A DNA stretch of 64,000 nucleotides, from the NCBI RefSeq assembly GCF_910589235.1, contig NC_060962.1, positions 6,182,232 through 6,246,231 of the forward strand. The letters run 5' to 3'. Below, piece after piece: positions 26,122 to 38,904 of the stretch. The notes below the pieces were generated by a model. That model had not been told where the DNA came from, did no database searches, and saw only the letters and a list, made by a program, of their open reading frames with translations. Origin of the DNA: Vespa crabro. Taxonomy: Eukaryota; Arthropoda; Insecta; Hymenoptera; Vespidae. Positions within the stretch are counted from its first letter, which is position 1, and every line of letters starts with the position of its first letter. Both the position numbers and the translations under genes were made by a program.

Positions 26122-26871
26122 GTGAGCATCAAGAGAGATTAACTTACTTCTCTGTCAATCTTTATCTTTTTCTTTTTTTGTTTTCATATTTTCTTCTTTC
26201 ATATTTCTCTTCTTCTTCTTTTTTCTTTTTGTTATTTTCTTTTTTTTTCCATCAATCAGTTCTCGCCAATTTTTTCTCAATTAGTCCGACTAATTAGAAC
26301 GTTTCCGGATAATTTTCAATTTAATATTTTGATATTCGATTGTTGTTCGTTTCGCATTTTAATAACGCAACATTTCCTTTCTTATTTTTCTTTTTCTTTT
26401 TTTTTTTTTCTTTTCTTTTTTCTCTTTCTTTTTCTGTTCCATTCTCATCAAGTACAAATGGAGAATTGTCGTCTGTGTTGAATTGTCGCTCTTTGGTACT
26501 TTAGAATCGTGAAACCGGTTAAAAGGAAAGTCGCTTCTTCGGAAGTAAGGGCATTTGTAAACGACAGGTATAATGATCGAGTATCAGTTTTTTATTTTTT
26601 TGTTACCGATCTTTTCTTTTTTTTTTCGTTCTTTTTTTTTTTTCTTTTTGAATGTTTCTTTCGCGGTACGATTTTAAATAGAGAAATCGAATTACGAATA
26701 CAGACTGTGCGATGATCAACTTTTAATTAATTGATTACTTCTGAATTTAATTTGTTCTTGTAATGAAAACAAAACAGACAAACAAACAAACAAAAAACAG
26801 AGAAAAAAAGGACACAAAACAAAACATTAATTATTTGCAGATTCATTCTTCGACTCGTAGGACAGAAGAAA

Positions 26872-29431
26872 ATGATAAAGTTTCTTCTCCTAGGTGTATT
26901 CGTGGCCCTATCGGCTGCACAATTTCAGCCCCAACCAACTGGAAGGATTCTAGAACCACCCATACCGGCATTGTGCGCGCAACGTGAGTACTCTTAAATA
27001 TTTTTACAAATATTTAAACGTTTGTATGAAAAAAAGAAAAAAAAATAACTTAACTTTTCCATTGTTTACCGATAATTTATTGATACGAAATCAGCGTTCA
27101 AAGGAACGATCTTCTGTAAAAGAAAAAAAAAGAAAAAAAAATCGTATGCAATCTCATGGGATTACTAAGCTATAAAAATATTATCAATGAGAAAAAAATG
27201 ATACGATAGAAAAAGAATATTAAACTCTTTACAACCTGTAAAAGGGTGTGGCCTTGTAAGAAGGTCAAGGTCTCTACCTGTTTCAAACAGGTTAAACTAA
27301 GTCCCATATCCTCTGGGTCACAATAATCTCTAACTGTCGTTCCTTTTTAAATTAGAAATAGAACATGAAATATTAGAATAAACATATTTTTCTTTTATGC
27401 TTCTTAACTTAAAAATAATTTGATAAATATATCAGATATAAATATGCAAAATCGTATGCGTGCACGTTCCAGCTCAACGAAATGTGTGTTAATTGACGGA
27501 AGAAGGATACACAAATGAGTTTCTCATTGATATCAACACTTTTATAGAAAGTATGTACGACTTATCTATGTATGTATTGGTATGAACAATGTTACGCGTC
27601 CTGAAACGCAAAAGAATTTGAATTTATAATGTTATCGCGACTATATATGGTCAATGTATGCCATCGAGGAATGTCAAATAGCACTTTCTCCTCCCTCCTA
27701 CTTTACCTGATGATTAACAAGATGACGAAGTTAAAGGGCGTTGACGTGCGTATCATCATATGCAATATCTCTTCATACTTCACTTTCCAAAAATGCAAGA
27801 CCTCGATTTTTCGATCGATCAGTTAACGATGTTCCACATTTTTGATGAATATTCTACGATAACTTATCAAAATTTAATACAATGTAGCCTATGAATATTA
27901 TTTTTAAATTTAATAAAATTCGCTAAGACATAAAAAAACAAAGTTAAATGAAAGGAAATGAAAAAAAATTTACATTGGAACTTTTTTCTTTCTCTTTTAT
28001 TATATTTTCTTGTATTCTTTTCCGTTTACTATTGTATCGTTTAATTTAAAGAATGAATCTTTTTTTTTTTGTTTATATATGACATACCAAAAGCATATTG
28101 ATATATATAGTTAAATAAAAAGATACCGGTAGTTAGTGCTACATTAACATTTATGGTATCGAAACACCGTGGAAAAGAAATACTCTTATCACGTATTCCG
28201 AATGCAATTTATGGAAGACTTTCTTATTCTTTATTTGGGAAAGTAGTTCCACAATTAGCATAGACCTTACAGTGCCAATGCCTAGGTCGTGACTATAGAC
28301 TGGGAGGTCACAAAAGACGACACTAATTTCGCAACTTTCACTTTAGAAGAGTTAATATTTTCGTCGCGACGCCTTTGTTTACGAATAAATAAAAAATTAC
28401 GCGTATTGTTTATTTATGAAATTAATATTTTTCTTTGATTTTGTTTTTTAAAGGACACTGTAATTCAATGAACATTTATTAATCATAATTAGAAGACTTT
28501 TCCGTTTAATTATTAAAAAAAAACTTTTGGCGAAATTATTTATTATTTTTATGCGATATTGTTATAAAAAAAAAAAAACAAAAAAACACGTAATTTCGAC
28601 ACTAAAGCGAAATTTCTTAGAATAATTAAAAAATAATTAATATTAAACAGCAGCAAAAAAAATAAACAAGATACACAAGCACGAAGATAACAAAAATAAA
28701 ACAGAAAGATATATATGAAATAATTTGTTTAGGAACAATTCACGAACGCTTTAATGGAAAGGGTTACTACTATTCGTGGGCTGATCCTAGAACAAATGGA
28801 CAAGAAGTTGATTGGCTTGCCGGTAGAAATTTTTGTAGACAACGATGCATGGATCTTGTATCTTTGGAAACTTCTGCAGAAAATGAATTCATCAAGAGCC
28901 GCATCGTTCAAAGTATTCTTATTATTCTTATATACTTACGATCGAATAATGTTTAAATCTACAAAGGAACAAATTTTGTTTTAGATAAAGTGAAATACAT
29001 TTGGACATCTGGTCGTCTTTGTGACTTTAAAGGATGCGACAGGCCAGATCTTCAACCGCTTCATATAAATGGTTGGTTCTGGACAGCTGAGCTGCAAAAA
29101 CTTGCACCAACTAATGATCGCAATCAAAATGATTGGTCAGAGAGCGGCGGGTAAATTACAATATATAAACTTATATTTGTATTTCAGAACTGAAACATAT
29201 TAATATGACATTTAATATTTTCATATCAGTATTGGCAAACCTCAACCCGACAATCGTGAGGCCATCCAAGGTGGTGCTCCAGAAAATTGTTTGGCTGTTC
29301 TTAATCAATTTTATAATGATGGTGTTAATTGGCACGATGTTGCTTGCCATCATAAAAAACCATGGGTATGCGAAGAGAATGATTCTCTTTTAAAATACGT
29401 TCGTTTTACCAATCCAAATCTCCGCGTTTAA
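26872..29431 (+). CDS. Secreted C-type lectin (Drosophila Clect27-like)
   Basis: Coding exons 26872-26983, 28733-28912, 28985-29150 and 29230-29431 give 219 residues. The start is chosen because it follows a splice acceptor closely and opens a signal peptide (MIKFLLLGVFVALSAAQFQP). A proline-rich stretch follows, then one C-type lectin domain. Visible domain features are YYYSWADPRTNGQEVDWL, the paired cysteines in NFCRQRCMDLVSLET, and WTSGRLCDFKGC. The QPD triplet in KPQPDN sits at the sugar-binding loop, and ENCLAVLNQFYNDGVNWHDVAC leads to the last cysteine in PWVCEEN. QPD normally indicates galactose-type specificity, but the usual WND calcium ligand reads W-H-D here, so sugar binding is uncertain. 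The protein is probably a haemolymph or extracellular-matrix lectin. Intron 1 is large (about 1.75 kb) and contains short nuclear-receptor-like half-sites. Confidence 0.9.
27276..27292. promoter_or_regulatory. 17-base palindrome next to nuclear-receptor half-site in lectin intron 1
   Basis: acctgttt-c-aaacaggt is a perfect inverted repeat with a one-base centre. Ten bases upstream lies gaaggtcaaggtct, which resembles an FTZ-F1/SF-1 type half-site (TCAAGGTC). Both sit in a locally less AT-rich patch of the large first intron. A regulatory role is inferred. Confidence 0.4.
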
Positions 29432-29949
29432 CTTTAAAATTTAAATGAAAATGTGACGAGTGGATAGACCATTATTATTTCAACTACTGTTACTCCTTTA
29501 AATTATAAGATTTCATAAGATTAAGTAACGCGACTGAATAGTGTGTAGCGCGATTATATTTATTATAACAATTACTTCATTACTAAGTACATTACTCATG
29601 TTACAGTACATTGTACAAAATATACTGATTCAAGCACATTGTTTTTTTCATACAATTTCAAAATACATGGAACATATTTGTATCAATGCTCATGTCATAG
29701 TCCATAAATATCATTAATATTTATCCTTTTCATATAATTATTTTCATATCCAAGAAGATTCGCAATAAATCTTTGGGGCACAAATTATGAAACACGTAAG
29801 AGAGATTATGTGAATATACATATATTTAATCTTATATATTACTGGTAAATGTTAAGAAAGTTATTTTCAAAATACTATGTAAAAAAACTTTTAATAATAT
29901 TGTATATTAACAATCAAATGAATATAAATGAAATCTTACTGCTATAAGA
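29432..29949. other. Convergent 3' region of the lectin and PIN4 genes
   Basis: Non-coding. A canonical AATAAA at 29764-29769 could end the lectin transcript about 330 bases after its stop, about 180 bases short of the PIN4 stop codon. Confidence 0.55.
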
Positions 29950-30522
29950 TTACTTTTTACCTTCTACCATTATTATATGATAACCAAACTTCGTTTTAAC
30001 TGGTGGATCCGTATAAATGGGAGAACTTAAATTAGAAATGGGCAGTGCAAAGGCTGCTTCTTGAAATGGACCAACCATCGAACCACGTGTCATCCATCCA
30101 AGATCCCCCTTAGAATAATAATACAATATCAATACAATATAATATTTTACATTTTTATTTTAAAATAATGTAAATGAAAAAAAAAAAAAGAAACAGTTTG
30201 TACCCCAGATCGTGCTTTGTCTTCACTATATGTTGCTGCCACTTCATTAAATTTTTGTCCAGCTTTTAGCTTTTCCATAGCTTCTAATATCTTGGATTGT
30301 TTTTCACATAATATGTGCCTAACCTATACGAATCAATGAATTATAATATAAAAGTATTCCATTGAACGACATGTATAAATACAAACATTGTATATATATA
30401 TACATATATAAGCATACTTTTACAGTAGTTCCACCTTTTTTTTCTACTTTTTCTCCTTTTCCACTTTCTTCCGAACCTTTGGATTTACCAGCTTTAGCGC
30501 CGGCGTTCTTCTTTGGTGGCAT
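29950..30522 (-). CDS. PIN4: Parvulin peptidyl-prolyl isomerase NIMA-interacting 4 (PIN4/Par14)
   Basis: Three exons, 30418-30522, 30204-30323 and 29950-30108, give 127 residues against about 131 in vertebrate Par14. A basic, glycine/lysine-rich N-terminal tail (MPPKKNAGAKAGKSKGS, then VEKKGG) is followed by a single parvulin domain. Its signature runs VRHILCEKQSKILEAMEKL, FNEVAATYSEDKA, SGGDLGWMTRGSMVGPFQ and FGYHIIMVEGKK. There is no WW domain, which separates it from PIN1. Par14 is a cis-trans prolyl isomerase linked to ribosome biogenesis and DNA binding in the nucleus. It is divergently arranged with CUL4, with about 1.15 kb between the start codons. Confidence 0.96.
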
Positions 30523-31638
30523 CCTTCGTTATTCAAAGCTATGAAAAATATGTTAAAGATAACATGAATGACGTCATCGATCATTGAATAAAACCTAGAT
30601 ACGAGCTTTTATTTCCCTCTCTACTAACCTCTATTTTCAATCACACAAATCACAAGGTATATATAAATTTATGAACGATGTAGAAAGTATGTTAACTCGT
30701 CAATAAAAGTGACAATCATAATCGTTTCGTGACAAAGTGATTTCAACTTCTTAAAAAGTTGCTAGTTTTACGTGCATTCGATCTCAATAGATTTATTTTT
30801 AATTCATTTCGAATTCGTTAAAAACTTAAATAACATTGTGTCATTTTGATACACCATTATTATATGGGGTATGTATAACGTCATAGAAACGTTATGCTCA
30901 CTTAAAATCCTTGTTCATGATACATTAAATTAGGATGATAAAAGATGATCAAACTTTGTATAATCGAGAACATTTTCTCATGTCGATCATCATGACATTC
31001 ATCTTTTGACATTTGCAAAATAATAAGTTTGAATAACATTGATGATACATTTTCGAGTTAAGGGATTGAAAAAGGAAAAAAAAAAGGAAAAAAAAGAGAG
31101 AAAAAAATAAAAATAGCTAAAGAAAAATTGTAAATATAATAAACGAAGGAGGAACAAATGAATAAATTCGTAGGGGAGAAATTTGTTTTTTGAACGAAAC
31201 GAAAATTGAATTACGTTTGAAAAATCAGCAAAATAATAACGAAAAGAGTAACGTTAATATCGCAATATCGACGCGCACGCGCAGTCGAGACGTCTCTCGT
31301 CGGTAGGCAATTGTCTCTCGGGAGATCCGTCACATATATGCATGTAGAGTACGTCCATATCGGGGGATAAATAAGAGCTTTTCCGCTCTCTTTCTCTGTC
31401 TCTTTCTCTTTCTCTTTTTCTTTCTTTTTCTCGAAAGTTGTATCGAAAAGGTACCTGATTAGAAAAAAAAAAAAAAAAAAAAAAAAGAAAAAAAAAAGAA
31501 GAAAAAAGGAAAAGGGAAAAAGAAAGAAAACTACCGCGCGTGCGAGAAGTGGAAAGTGTAAGATACGATATTTCGTTTATTTAGCTTTGAAGTGCTTCAC
31601 GGAGGAACGACAAATAAACGAGTGACTTTAAACCATCG
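30523..31638. other. Bidirectional promoter region of PIN4 and CUL4
   Basis: A shared upstream region of about 1.1 kb. It includes a CpG-rich core around 31260-31330 with an NRF-1-type site, a CT-rich run (31381-31430), and an A-rich tract at 31466-31520 that probably lies in the CUL4 5' leader. Confidence 0.5.
31272..31283. promoter_or_regulatory. NRF-1/Ewg-type site CGCGCACGCGCA
   Basis: The 12 bases fit the NRF-1 consensus YGCGCAYGCGCR at every position, in a very AT-rich neighbourhood where CpG dinucleotides are rare. NRF-1 (Ewg in Drosophila) sites mark housekeeping and often bidirectional promoters, matching the position between PIN4 and CUL4. Confidence 0.6.
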
Positions 31639-31680
31639 ATGCCGAGGGCCAGCGGCCGTGTGATGCGCGCATATGTCTAG
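31639..31680 (+). other. uORF overlapping the CUL4 start codon
   Basis: An ATG at 31639 opens a 13-codon frame (MPRASGRVMRAYV) that stops at 31678-31680, eight bases past the start of the CUL4 ATG (31673) in a different frame. It is in the transcript only if transcription starts upstream of 31639. If so, it would limit initiation at the main start. The pattern is clear in sequence; the effect is inferred. Confidence 0.6.
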
Positions 31681-32318
31681 ACTCGGAGGTACCCAGGTTC
31701 TGGGCACAGCACAGCAGGTGAAGAGGACAACCGCCGAGCACACGGCGGTGCTTAACTTTGTTGGTGGCAAACGTAGCAAGCTGTCGTCTGCGGTCTCGTT
31801 AACAGAGATCGACGATATCGAGAAGATGACGGATACGGCCGCGGCGGCCACGGCCACGACCGATACCACACAGAAGAGGGCGAATTTTTCGGCGTTGACC
31901 GTTGCTAATCCGAATGGCGTAAGCAAGATTTCGCCAAGCTTAGCAAGTGCAAAGCCTGGCTCCGCGAGGAAGCTTGTCATCAAGAATTTCAAAAGTAAGA
32001 AAGAGTATACGGACGGGACAACTTAACCTCAAAACAGCGCTTTTACTGTTCTTCTGTTATCCCTTAATCTTTCTTTTTCTATCACATTGCCCTTCTATAT
32101 TCTATTTTTTTCTCTAGCTTTTATAATATATATATATATTTATATATATTTTTTTAATTTTATTTATTAGCTTTATTATCATTATCTCTTATCTCTGTTT
32201 CTGAATTTATAATATAAAATTTGCTCAGATTGCTTGCTATCGTTTCTTTCCCTTTTGCATTCTTGCTCTCTCGCTCTCTCTCTCTCTCTCTCTCTTTTTC
32301 TCTCTTTCTCTCTCTTTC

Positions 32319-32349
<31 letters not shown>

Positions 32350-35300
32350 CTTTCTCTCTGTTACTCTACGTCATTTCTTTTTTTTATTTCACCATCTATA
32401 ATATTTCTTCTTGCATATGTACCCTTCTAATAATTTTGATGATTCCGTCGAAAATTTTTAACGTCCTTCTTTTGTAACTAATAATAGGAGAACGACATAA
32501 CCTATCCTGGCATCAATGCAAATTCATTGTCCGTACTTTAAACTGATGTTATGTATTTTAGGATTATCATCATTTGCTTCTCAACATTTCGCATCTTTAA
32601 TTATTTATCCCTATAAGATTTTATGTACTGATATATTTTTTTCTCTGAACGAATTTCGTAAAATTCTACGATTGTCATACGTTTTCGTTATCGAGATGGG
32701 GTAATATTCTATAAATGGATCTACGTCATTTTTATTTTATTTTTTGAAAATGCTCAATTTTGTAAACATTTGAAATAAAATATATATAGAGTCATCTATA
32801 TATTACATGTTATGCTTTAATCTTTTATAGAAAATAAAGTGATGACAATGAAATTTATGATGAGAAATGTATTAGAAAATTTCTTTGTCATTTATAAAAT
32901 ATATAAAATTCATAAAATATATTATTTTCACATGATGTTTTTGTACACTATATTGTTTTTCTGGAATGATCTGTAACTATAAACATATATGAGATATCTA
33001 AAAATACATTTGTTCTAATGTATATATAAATCATATACACGTGTTTCTGCACATGATATCAATTTATATAAACATGGGAAGTATTTCATTATAAAAATTT
33101 TGAAAATAGATTATGAAACATTAAAATGTATTTGTTGTACTTCCATGAATCTATTAAAGAATTATATTTTGTGTATTATAGTCCCTTTAAATGAAGTCTC
33201 AATTAGGAATAAAAAACTTTCTATAAATATTCATAAATATCAATGAGTTATTGTATCATGTTTCTGTAGATAAACCAAAATTGCCAGAAAATTATCAAGA
33301 ACAAACATGGGAAAAGCTGCAAGAAGCTGTAATTGCCATACAAACAAGCAAAAGCATCCGTTATTCTTTAGAAGAACTTTACCAAGCTGTTGAGAACATG
33401 TGTAATCACAAAATGGCATCAACTCTTTATGCGAATTTAACAATACTAACAGAATCGCATGTTAAAGCTAATATTGAACAGTTTTTGGCAGAATCCATGG
33501 ATAGACATATATTTTTGAAAAAAATGAATGAATGTTGGCAATCACACTGCAGGCAAATGATTATGATAAGAAGTATCTTTTTGTACCTGGATAGAACATA
33601 TGTGTTACAAAATCCAAGTATATCTTCAATTTGGTAGGCATTTCTTAAAATAGTACAATAAAAGTTATTTGATATTTATACTAATATGCTTAGTATACTA
33701 CTAATGTAATTGTTTTTTTTTTGCATATGTTTCTAGGGATATGGGGTTACATTTGTTTAGATTACACATAGTGCTAAATAATTTGGTGCAAACTCGTACT
33801 GTTGAAGGGTTACTTATGCTTATTGAAAAAGAACGACAAGGGGATACAGTGGATAGAACTCTTTTAAAATCGTTATTAAGAATGTTGTCTGATTTACAAA
33901 TTTACCAAGAGGCCTTTGAATCTAAGTATGATAATTTACCATATGTGTTAATATATCTATATACTATATAATAATATGCAATTCTCTTTTTATAATGTAT
34001 TATTAATAACTATATTTCATAGGTTCCTGGTAGCAACAGAAAGATTGTATGCAGCAGAGGGCCAAAGATTAATGAATGAACATGACGTTCCTGAATATTT
34101 AGCACATGTAGACAAACGCCTGCAAGAAGAAAATGAACGTTTATTACATTATCTTGATACATCAACAAAGTATGTGTTCTTGCAATTATTGTTATTGTTA
34201 TAATAAGTGTACTTAATACTTTTTAACTAAATAATATTATATATATATAATATTACTTAATAACTAAGAGTATAATATTTTTTTTTTCAGATGGTCTCTT
34301 ATACATACGGTTGAGAAACAATTATTGTCTGAACATATTTCAAGCATTCTACAAAAGGGTTTAAGTGGTTTATTAGATGAAAATAGAATTAGTGATTTAT
34401 CATTACTTTATAATTTATATAGTCGAGTAAAAAATGGTCTCGTCGAACTTTGTCTCAATTTTAATTGTTACATAAAGGTATGTATATTATTAAACATTTA
34501 ATTTATATTTATATTATAGTAATTTATATTATGAATAGAAATAAGTTATTAAAAAATAATGCAATGATTTTCTAGAAAAAAGGTAAAACAATAGTTATAG
34601 ATCCAGAAAAGGATAAGACTATGGTACAGGAACTCTTAGATTTTAAGGATAAAATGGACAATATTGTTAATACATGTTTTCACAAAAACGAAAAATTTGC
34701 TAATAGTTTAAAGGAAGCTTTCGAAGCTTTCATAAATCAAAGAGCAAATAAACCAGCAGAATTAATAGGTATTATATTTAATGAATAATATATTTTAATG
34801 ATCTTGAGTAATTAAATATTTATCAAAATAATTAAAAAATTAATATATATTTTTTCCTTCCATTGCAGCAAAATTTGTCGATTGTAAGCTACGCGCAGGT
34901 AATAAAGAAGCCACGGAAGAAGAATTAGAACGATTATTAGATAAAATTATGGTATTATTTCGTTTTATACATGGAAAGGATGTATTCGAAGCTTTTTACA
35001 AAAAAGATTTGGCAAAGCGTTTGCTAGTAGGCAAATCTGCATCTGTTGATGCTGAGAAGTCCATGTTATCTAAATTAAAACAAGAATGTGGTGGAGGATT
35101 TACAAGTAAACTGGAAGGAATGTTCAAAGATATGGAACTAAGTAAAGATATTAATATTGCTTTTAAACAGGTAATTCATTATTCGATAGCAAATTTGTAA
35201 AAAAGAAATATTCAATTAAAACTCATACTTTTGCTTTTATGATTTTGTAGTATGCGGGGAATCTGCAACATGAATTGTCTGCAAGTAATTTAGACTTAAC

Positions 35301-36233
35301 AGTTTCAATACTTACAATGGGATATTGGCCAACATATCCCGTAATGGAAGTTACATTACCAACAGAAATGGTGCAGTATCAAGATGTATTTAATAAATTT
35401 TACTTAGGAAAGCATAGTGGAAGAAAGTTACAATGGCAACCTACTCTAGGGCACTGCGTTTTAAAAGCTTGGTTTAATCAGGTATATTATTGCATAAGTA
35501 TTATAAAACGTATAATTATGTAAATTTTAATGGCATAATTTTTCTTAAAGGGCAATAAAGAACTACAGGTATCATTGTTCCAAGCATTAGTTTTAATATT
35601 ATTTAATGATGCTGATAATCTTTCGTTGGAAGATATTAAAGCTGCAACTAACATTGAAGATGGCGAACTTAGAAGAACTTTGCAATCTTTGGCTTGCGGG
35701 AAAGCTAGAGTTTTACAGAAACATCCACGAGGAAGAGATGTAGCTGATAATGATAGATTTGTTTTTAATGCGGAATTTACGAATAAATTATTCAGAATTA
35801 AAATAAATCAAATACAAATGAAAGAGACGGTAAAATCTATAATATATATTTCTATAAATAATCCTGTAATTTTTAATTGAAATTACTTAATTAAATAAAT
35901 TTTTTCACAGAACGAAGAACAAAAAGCAACGGAGGAAAGAGTGTATCAAGATAGACAATATCAAATAGATGCCGCGATTGTCAGGATTATGAAAATGAGA
36001 AAAACACTCACGCACAATCTCCTCATTAGTGAATTATACAATCAATTAAAGTTTCCTGTTAAGGTATGCGCATTAATATCGTTATAAAAGAATAATAATA
36101 AATAACTAATTTTAAATATTTTTCTTCGTATAATTAGCCTGCTGACTTAAAGAAGCGGATTGAGTCACTTATAGACAGGGATTACATGGAACGGGATAAA
36201 GATAATGCAAATCAGTACAATTATGTCGCGTAA
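31673..36233 (+). CDS. Cul4: Cullin-4 (CUL4), scaffold of CRL4 ubiquitin ligases
   Basis: Eleven exons: 31673-31994, 33270-33633, 33737-33925, 34023-34169, 34291-34477, 34576-34768, 34869-35170, 35251-35481, 35551-35829, 35911-36063, 36138-36233. All are in phase, giving 820 residues, between human CUL4A and CUL4B. Exon 1 encodes a low-complexity Ala/Thr-rich N-terminus that ends in ARKLVIKNFKNKPKLPENY, the conserved DDB1-binding lead-in. Cullin repeats follow, then the cullin homology domain (RFIHGKDVFEAFYKKDLAKR, LGHCVLKAWF). The winged-helix C-terminus holds the neddylation motif IVRIMKMRKTL with Lys766, ending in YNYVA. CUL4 bridges DDB1-DCAF substrate receptors and RBX1 in the nucleus and cytoplasm, acting in replication licensing and DNA repair. 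The first intron is by far the largest (1.3 kb) and contains a CT array. Confidence 0.97.
32264..32359. repeat. Imperfect (CT)n microsatellite in CUL4 intron 1
   Basis: CT units interrupted at regular intervals by TTTC, about 95 bases, within the large first intron of CUL4. Confidence 0.95.
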
Positions 36234-38904
36234 CCTGAATCAAATGCCAAAATTACGTCAGATTGGTTCAATTTTACATTTTCTAGTAAAACGAATCAAT
36301 TAATTTTGGCGCTTGCCTATTGTGAATGTGTAAAGTTGAAGAAAGGAACAAAAAACTTTAACTGGTTAACTGTCAACGTGACGTTGCAGTACACAATCAG
36401 TTCATAAAAAAATACCTAGAATGGACCTCATTGTTTTGTTTTTTGTAGTAGTGCATACGGACACTGGACAGTTACAGTAATTTTTCAACAGTGCTTTACT
36501 GTTATCCTTGTGTTATTTCTAGATTTTGCTAAAAAGGACCATGTGCAAAATATCATCGATAATGCAGCAGTTTAAGATGTACCAACAATTTTTTATGCTA
36601 AGCAGTTTTTCACAGCATATTAAAAGATAAGCAGATGTAGTGCAAAACAACAAACATAATGTAACACTGTAATAGCTACAATGAAAATAACTTAAGAAAT
36701 GAGAAACATAATGTACTAATTCCTTAAAAAATCGGCGACAGTGCGTTAATTGTAATAGATTTAAACTTTGCACCATATAAAACTTTGAAGAAGTTTGGCT
36801 TAAATATTCAAAATTATCCTGACACATAAAACTATTATTGAAAGTTAAGATTCTGGAGACCATATTACACTTACGAATCTCAGTTAAACCAAGGATAATA
36901 ACTGTTTACAATAATTACAACAGGAACTTTAATTTTACAGTTAAATTTAATAGGCATTGTTGCAGCTGATTTTAGGTATAAAATAAAATAAAGATTTGTA
37001 CAGTGGAAAAAGTATAGAGGTATGCAAGAAGTATTTTTAATTTACTTTTACTAACACATCGTGTAAAAAGTTTAAGGAAATGTAGAAAAAAAAATCCTTT
37101 TATTGAAACGAAATAAATTTCATTTGAACAGATTATATTAAAGGAGATCACTATGCCACACTACTTTGTAAGCATCTCGACATAGTACCTTACAATACAG
37201 TTCAGTAGTTATGAACGAAGTTTTAACAGAAAATATTATAACAGTTGTGATACTAAAAAGAACATGTTCATCTTTCTTGGGAAAAAAGTAATAGGATAAC
37301 ACAAATTTATTAGTAAATAATAATGAGAAACACTGTGGAAAAAAATATTAACTTTAAATATTAATGTAGGAAAATTAAAAAGAAAATTCTCATTTTTTTC
37401 AATTGAAACTCTAATATCTCCTCACTGCTTACATTATATGCTTTTTGCATATGTAAGCAATAAAGAAATTTATATACTATATTAATACATGCAATTGCAA
37501 AATATGTCTTATCAATATTTATTCTTTACATTCGAAATTGTACCATAACTTCGTATGTATCAACTGTTCATTTATAAAAAGGAAGTGATAAAAAAGATTA
37601 ATTTGCTTTTGAAATAAATGTATTTATGTAAATCTTATGAGCTTAATTTTCATGTGAGCCAATAAATTAGCCCGTTTAAAAAAGCTTAAAATCCTAGCCA
37701 ATTCACTACATTAATAATATATAATAATTATAACACATTTACGAAAGAATAATAATATAGGATTGACAGAAGTCTCCTTTATTTTGTTATAAAAGCGACT
37801 TGTATATGTGTGTGTGTGCGTGCAAGTGTGTGTGAAACGTATGTATATATTACTTTAAATTGAGAAGTGCATTTTCAAGATATATTCTTAATGTCTTCAA
37901 TATCTACAGTGTTTCATGTTATTATATACTTGTTTTTTCTTTTTTCATTTTATAGATTCAATTTCTGGTGCCTTCCATCATTATATGTATATTATCATCT
38001 AGATCTGCTTATTTTTTATTATATTTAGTAAATGAATTGAGATATCTATCATATTTTAAGAGAACATTGTAGTCGGTGTTTGTTTTATTATTCTAGAATT
38101 AACACAATTATAAATAAATGATTTCTTTGTGTTACACAGGAAAAGGTAATAAAAAAAATACGAATATTAATATATAATAAATTATGTATCTGTGTCCTAG
38201 GGATGTAACTTTTTCACTCTGCTACATCAATTAGAAAATTAATGTTTCGAAGAAAATTTCATTTTTCCCCTGAATCTAATTTTAGAACATTTGACTTTGA
38301 TTTATGCAAATATTATACATATCTATAATACAAAAGAAAAATTCATGTAAATTATATCTGAGGGAAATGTATTGATTTCTTTTTTTTTGCGATTTGATAA
38401 ATATACAAAAAATTGCTACTTATTTGTGGATATATACAATAGATAATATCGGTTATTATCGACAGGTACAAAATTATTATGCAAACGTATTAATAACAGA
38501 TAATTGCTAAAAAGTAATGTAAAAATTTTTAATATGTACGAAGAATGTACGCTAACATGATGAAACGAATAATTTATTATTTAGTAAGTTTGTTTATTGT
38601 ATTTACGTTACACACCTATAAATACAAAAGTACCGTTTTATAATAAAATTCAAAATTTTAATTCATGTAACCTTTCTAAAATTTAGTTAGAATAAATTGG
38701 ACATTTGTACTGAAGTGATAAGTGAAAATTTCTTAATAACGTATCGTTGTTCGTATTTTATTATACAATCAATTATAAATTTACTTAAAAAATAATTTTT
38801 AGAAGTTACAAGTATATTACTGTTAATACTTTATCGTGTCTAAACTGAAGAATTTATTTGATAAATACAATTTCTTCTAAAATTGCATATCAACGCGAAA
38901 ATTA
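36234..38904. other. Long convergent 3' region between CUL4 and MIPEP
   Basis: No coding sequence is recognised in about 2.7 kb between the two stop codons. AATAAA occurs at 36982-36987, about 750 bases after the CUL4 stop, and further AATAAA/TTTATT motifs follow on both strands. It probably holds long 3' UTRs of one or both genes. Confidence 0.5.

Noticed and set aside
25373..26125. Several overlapping Ser/Leu- or Arg/Glu-rich frames near the lectin promoter
   Set aside because: They are frames read through a (GA)n array and adjacent promoter sequence, overlap on both strands and look like no protein family.
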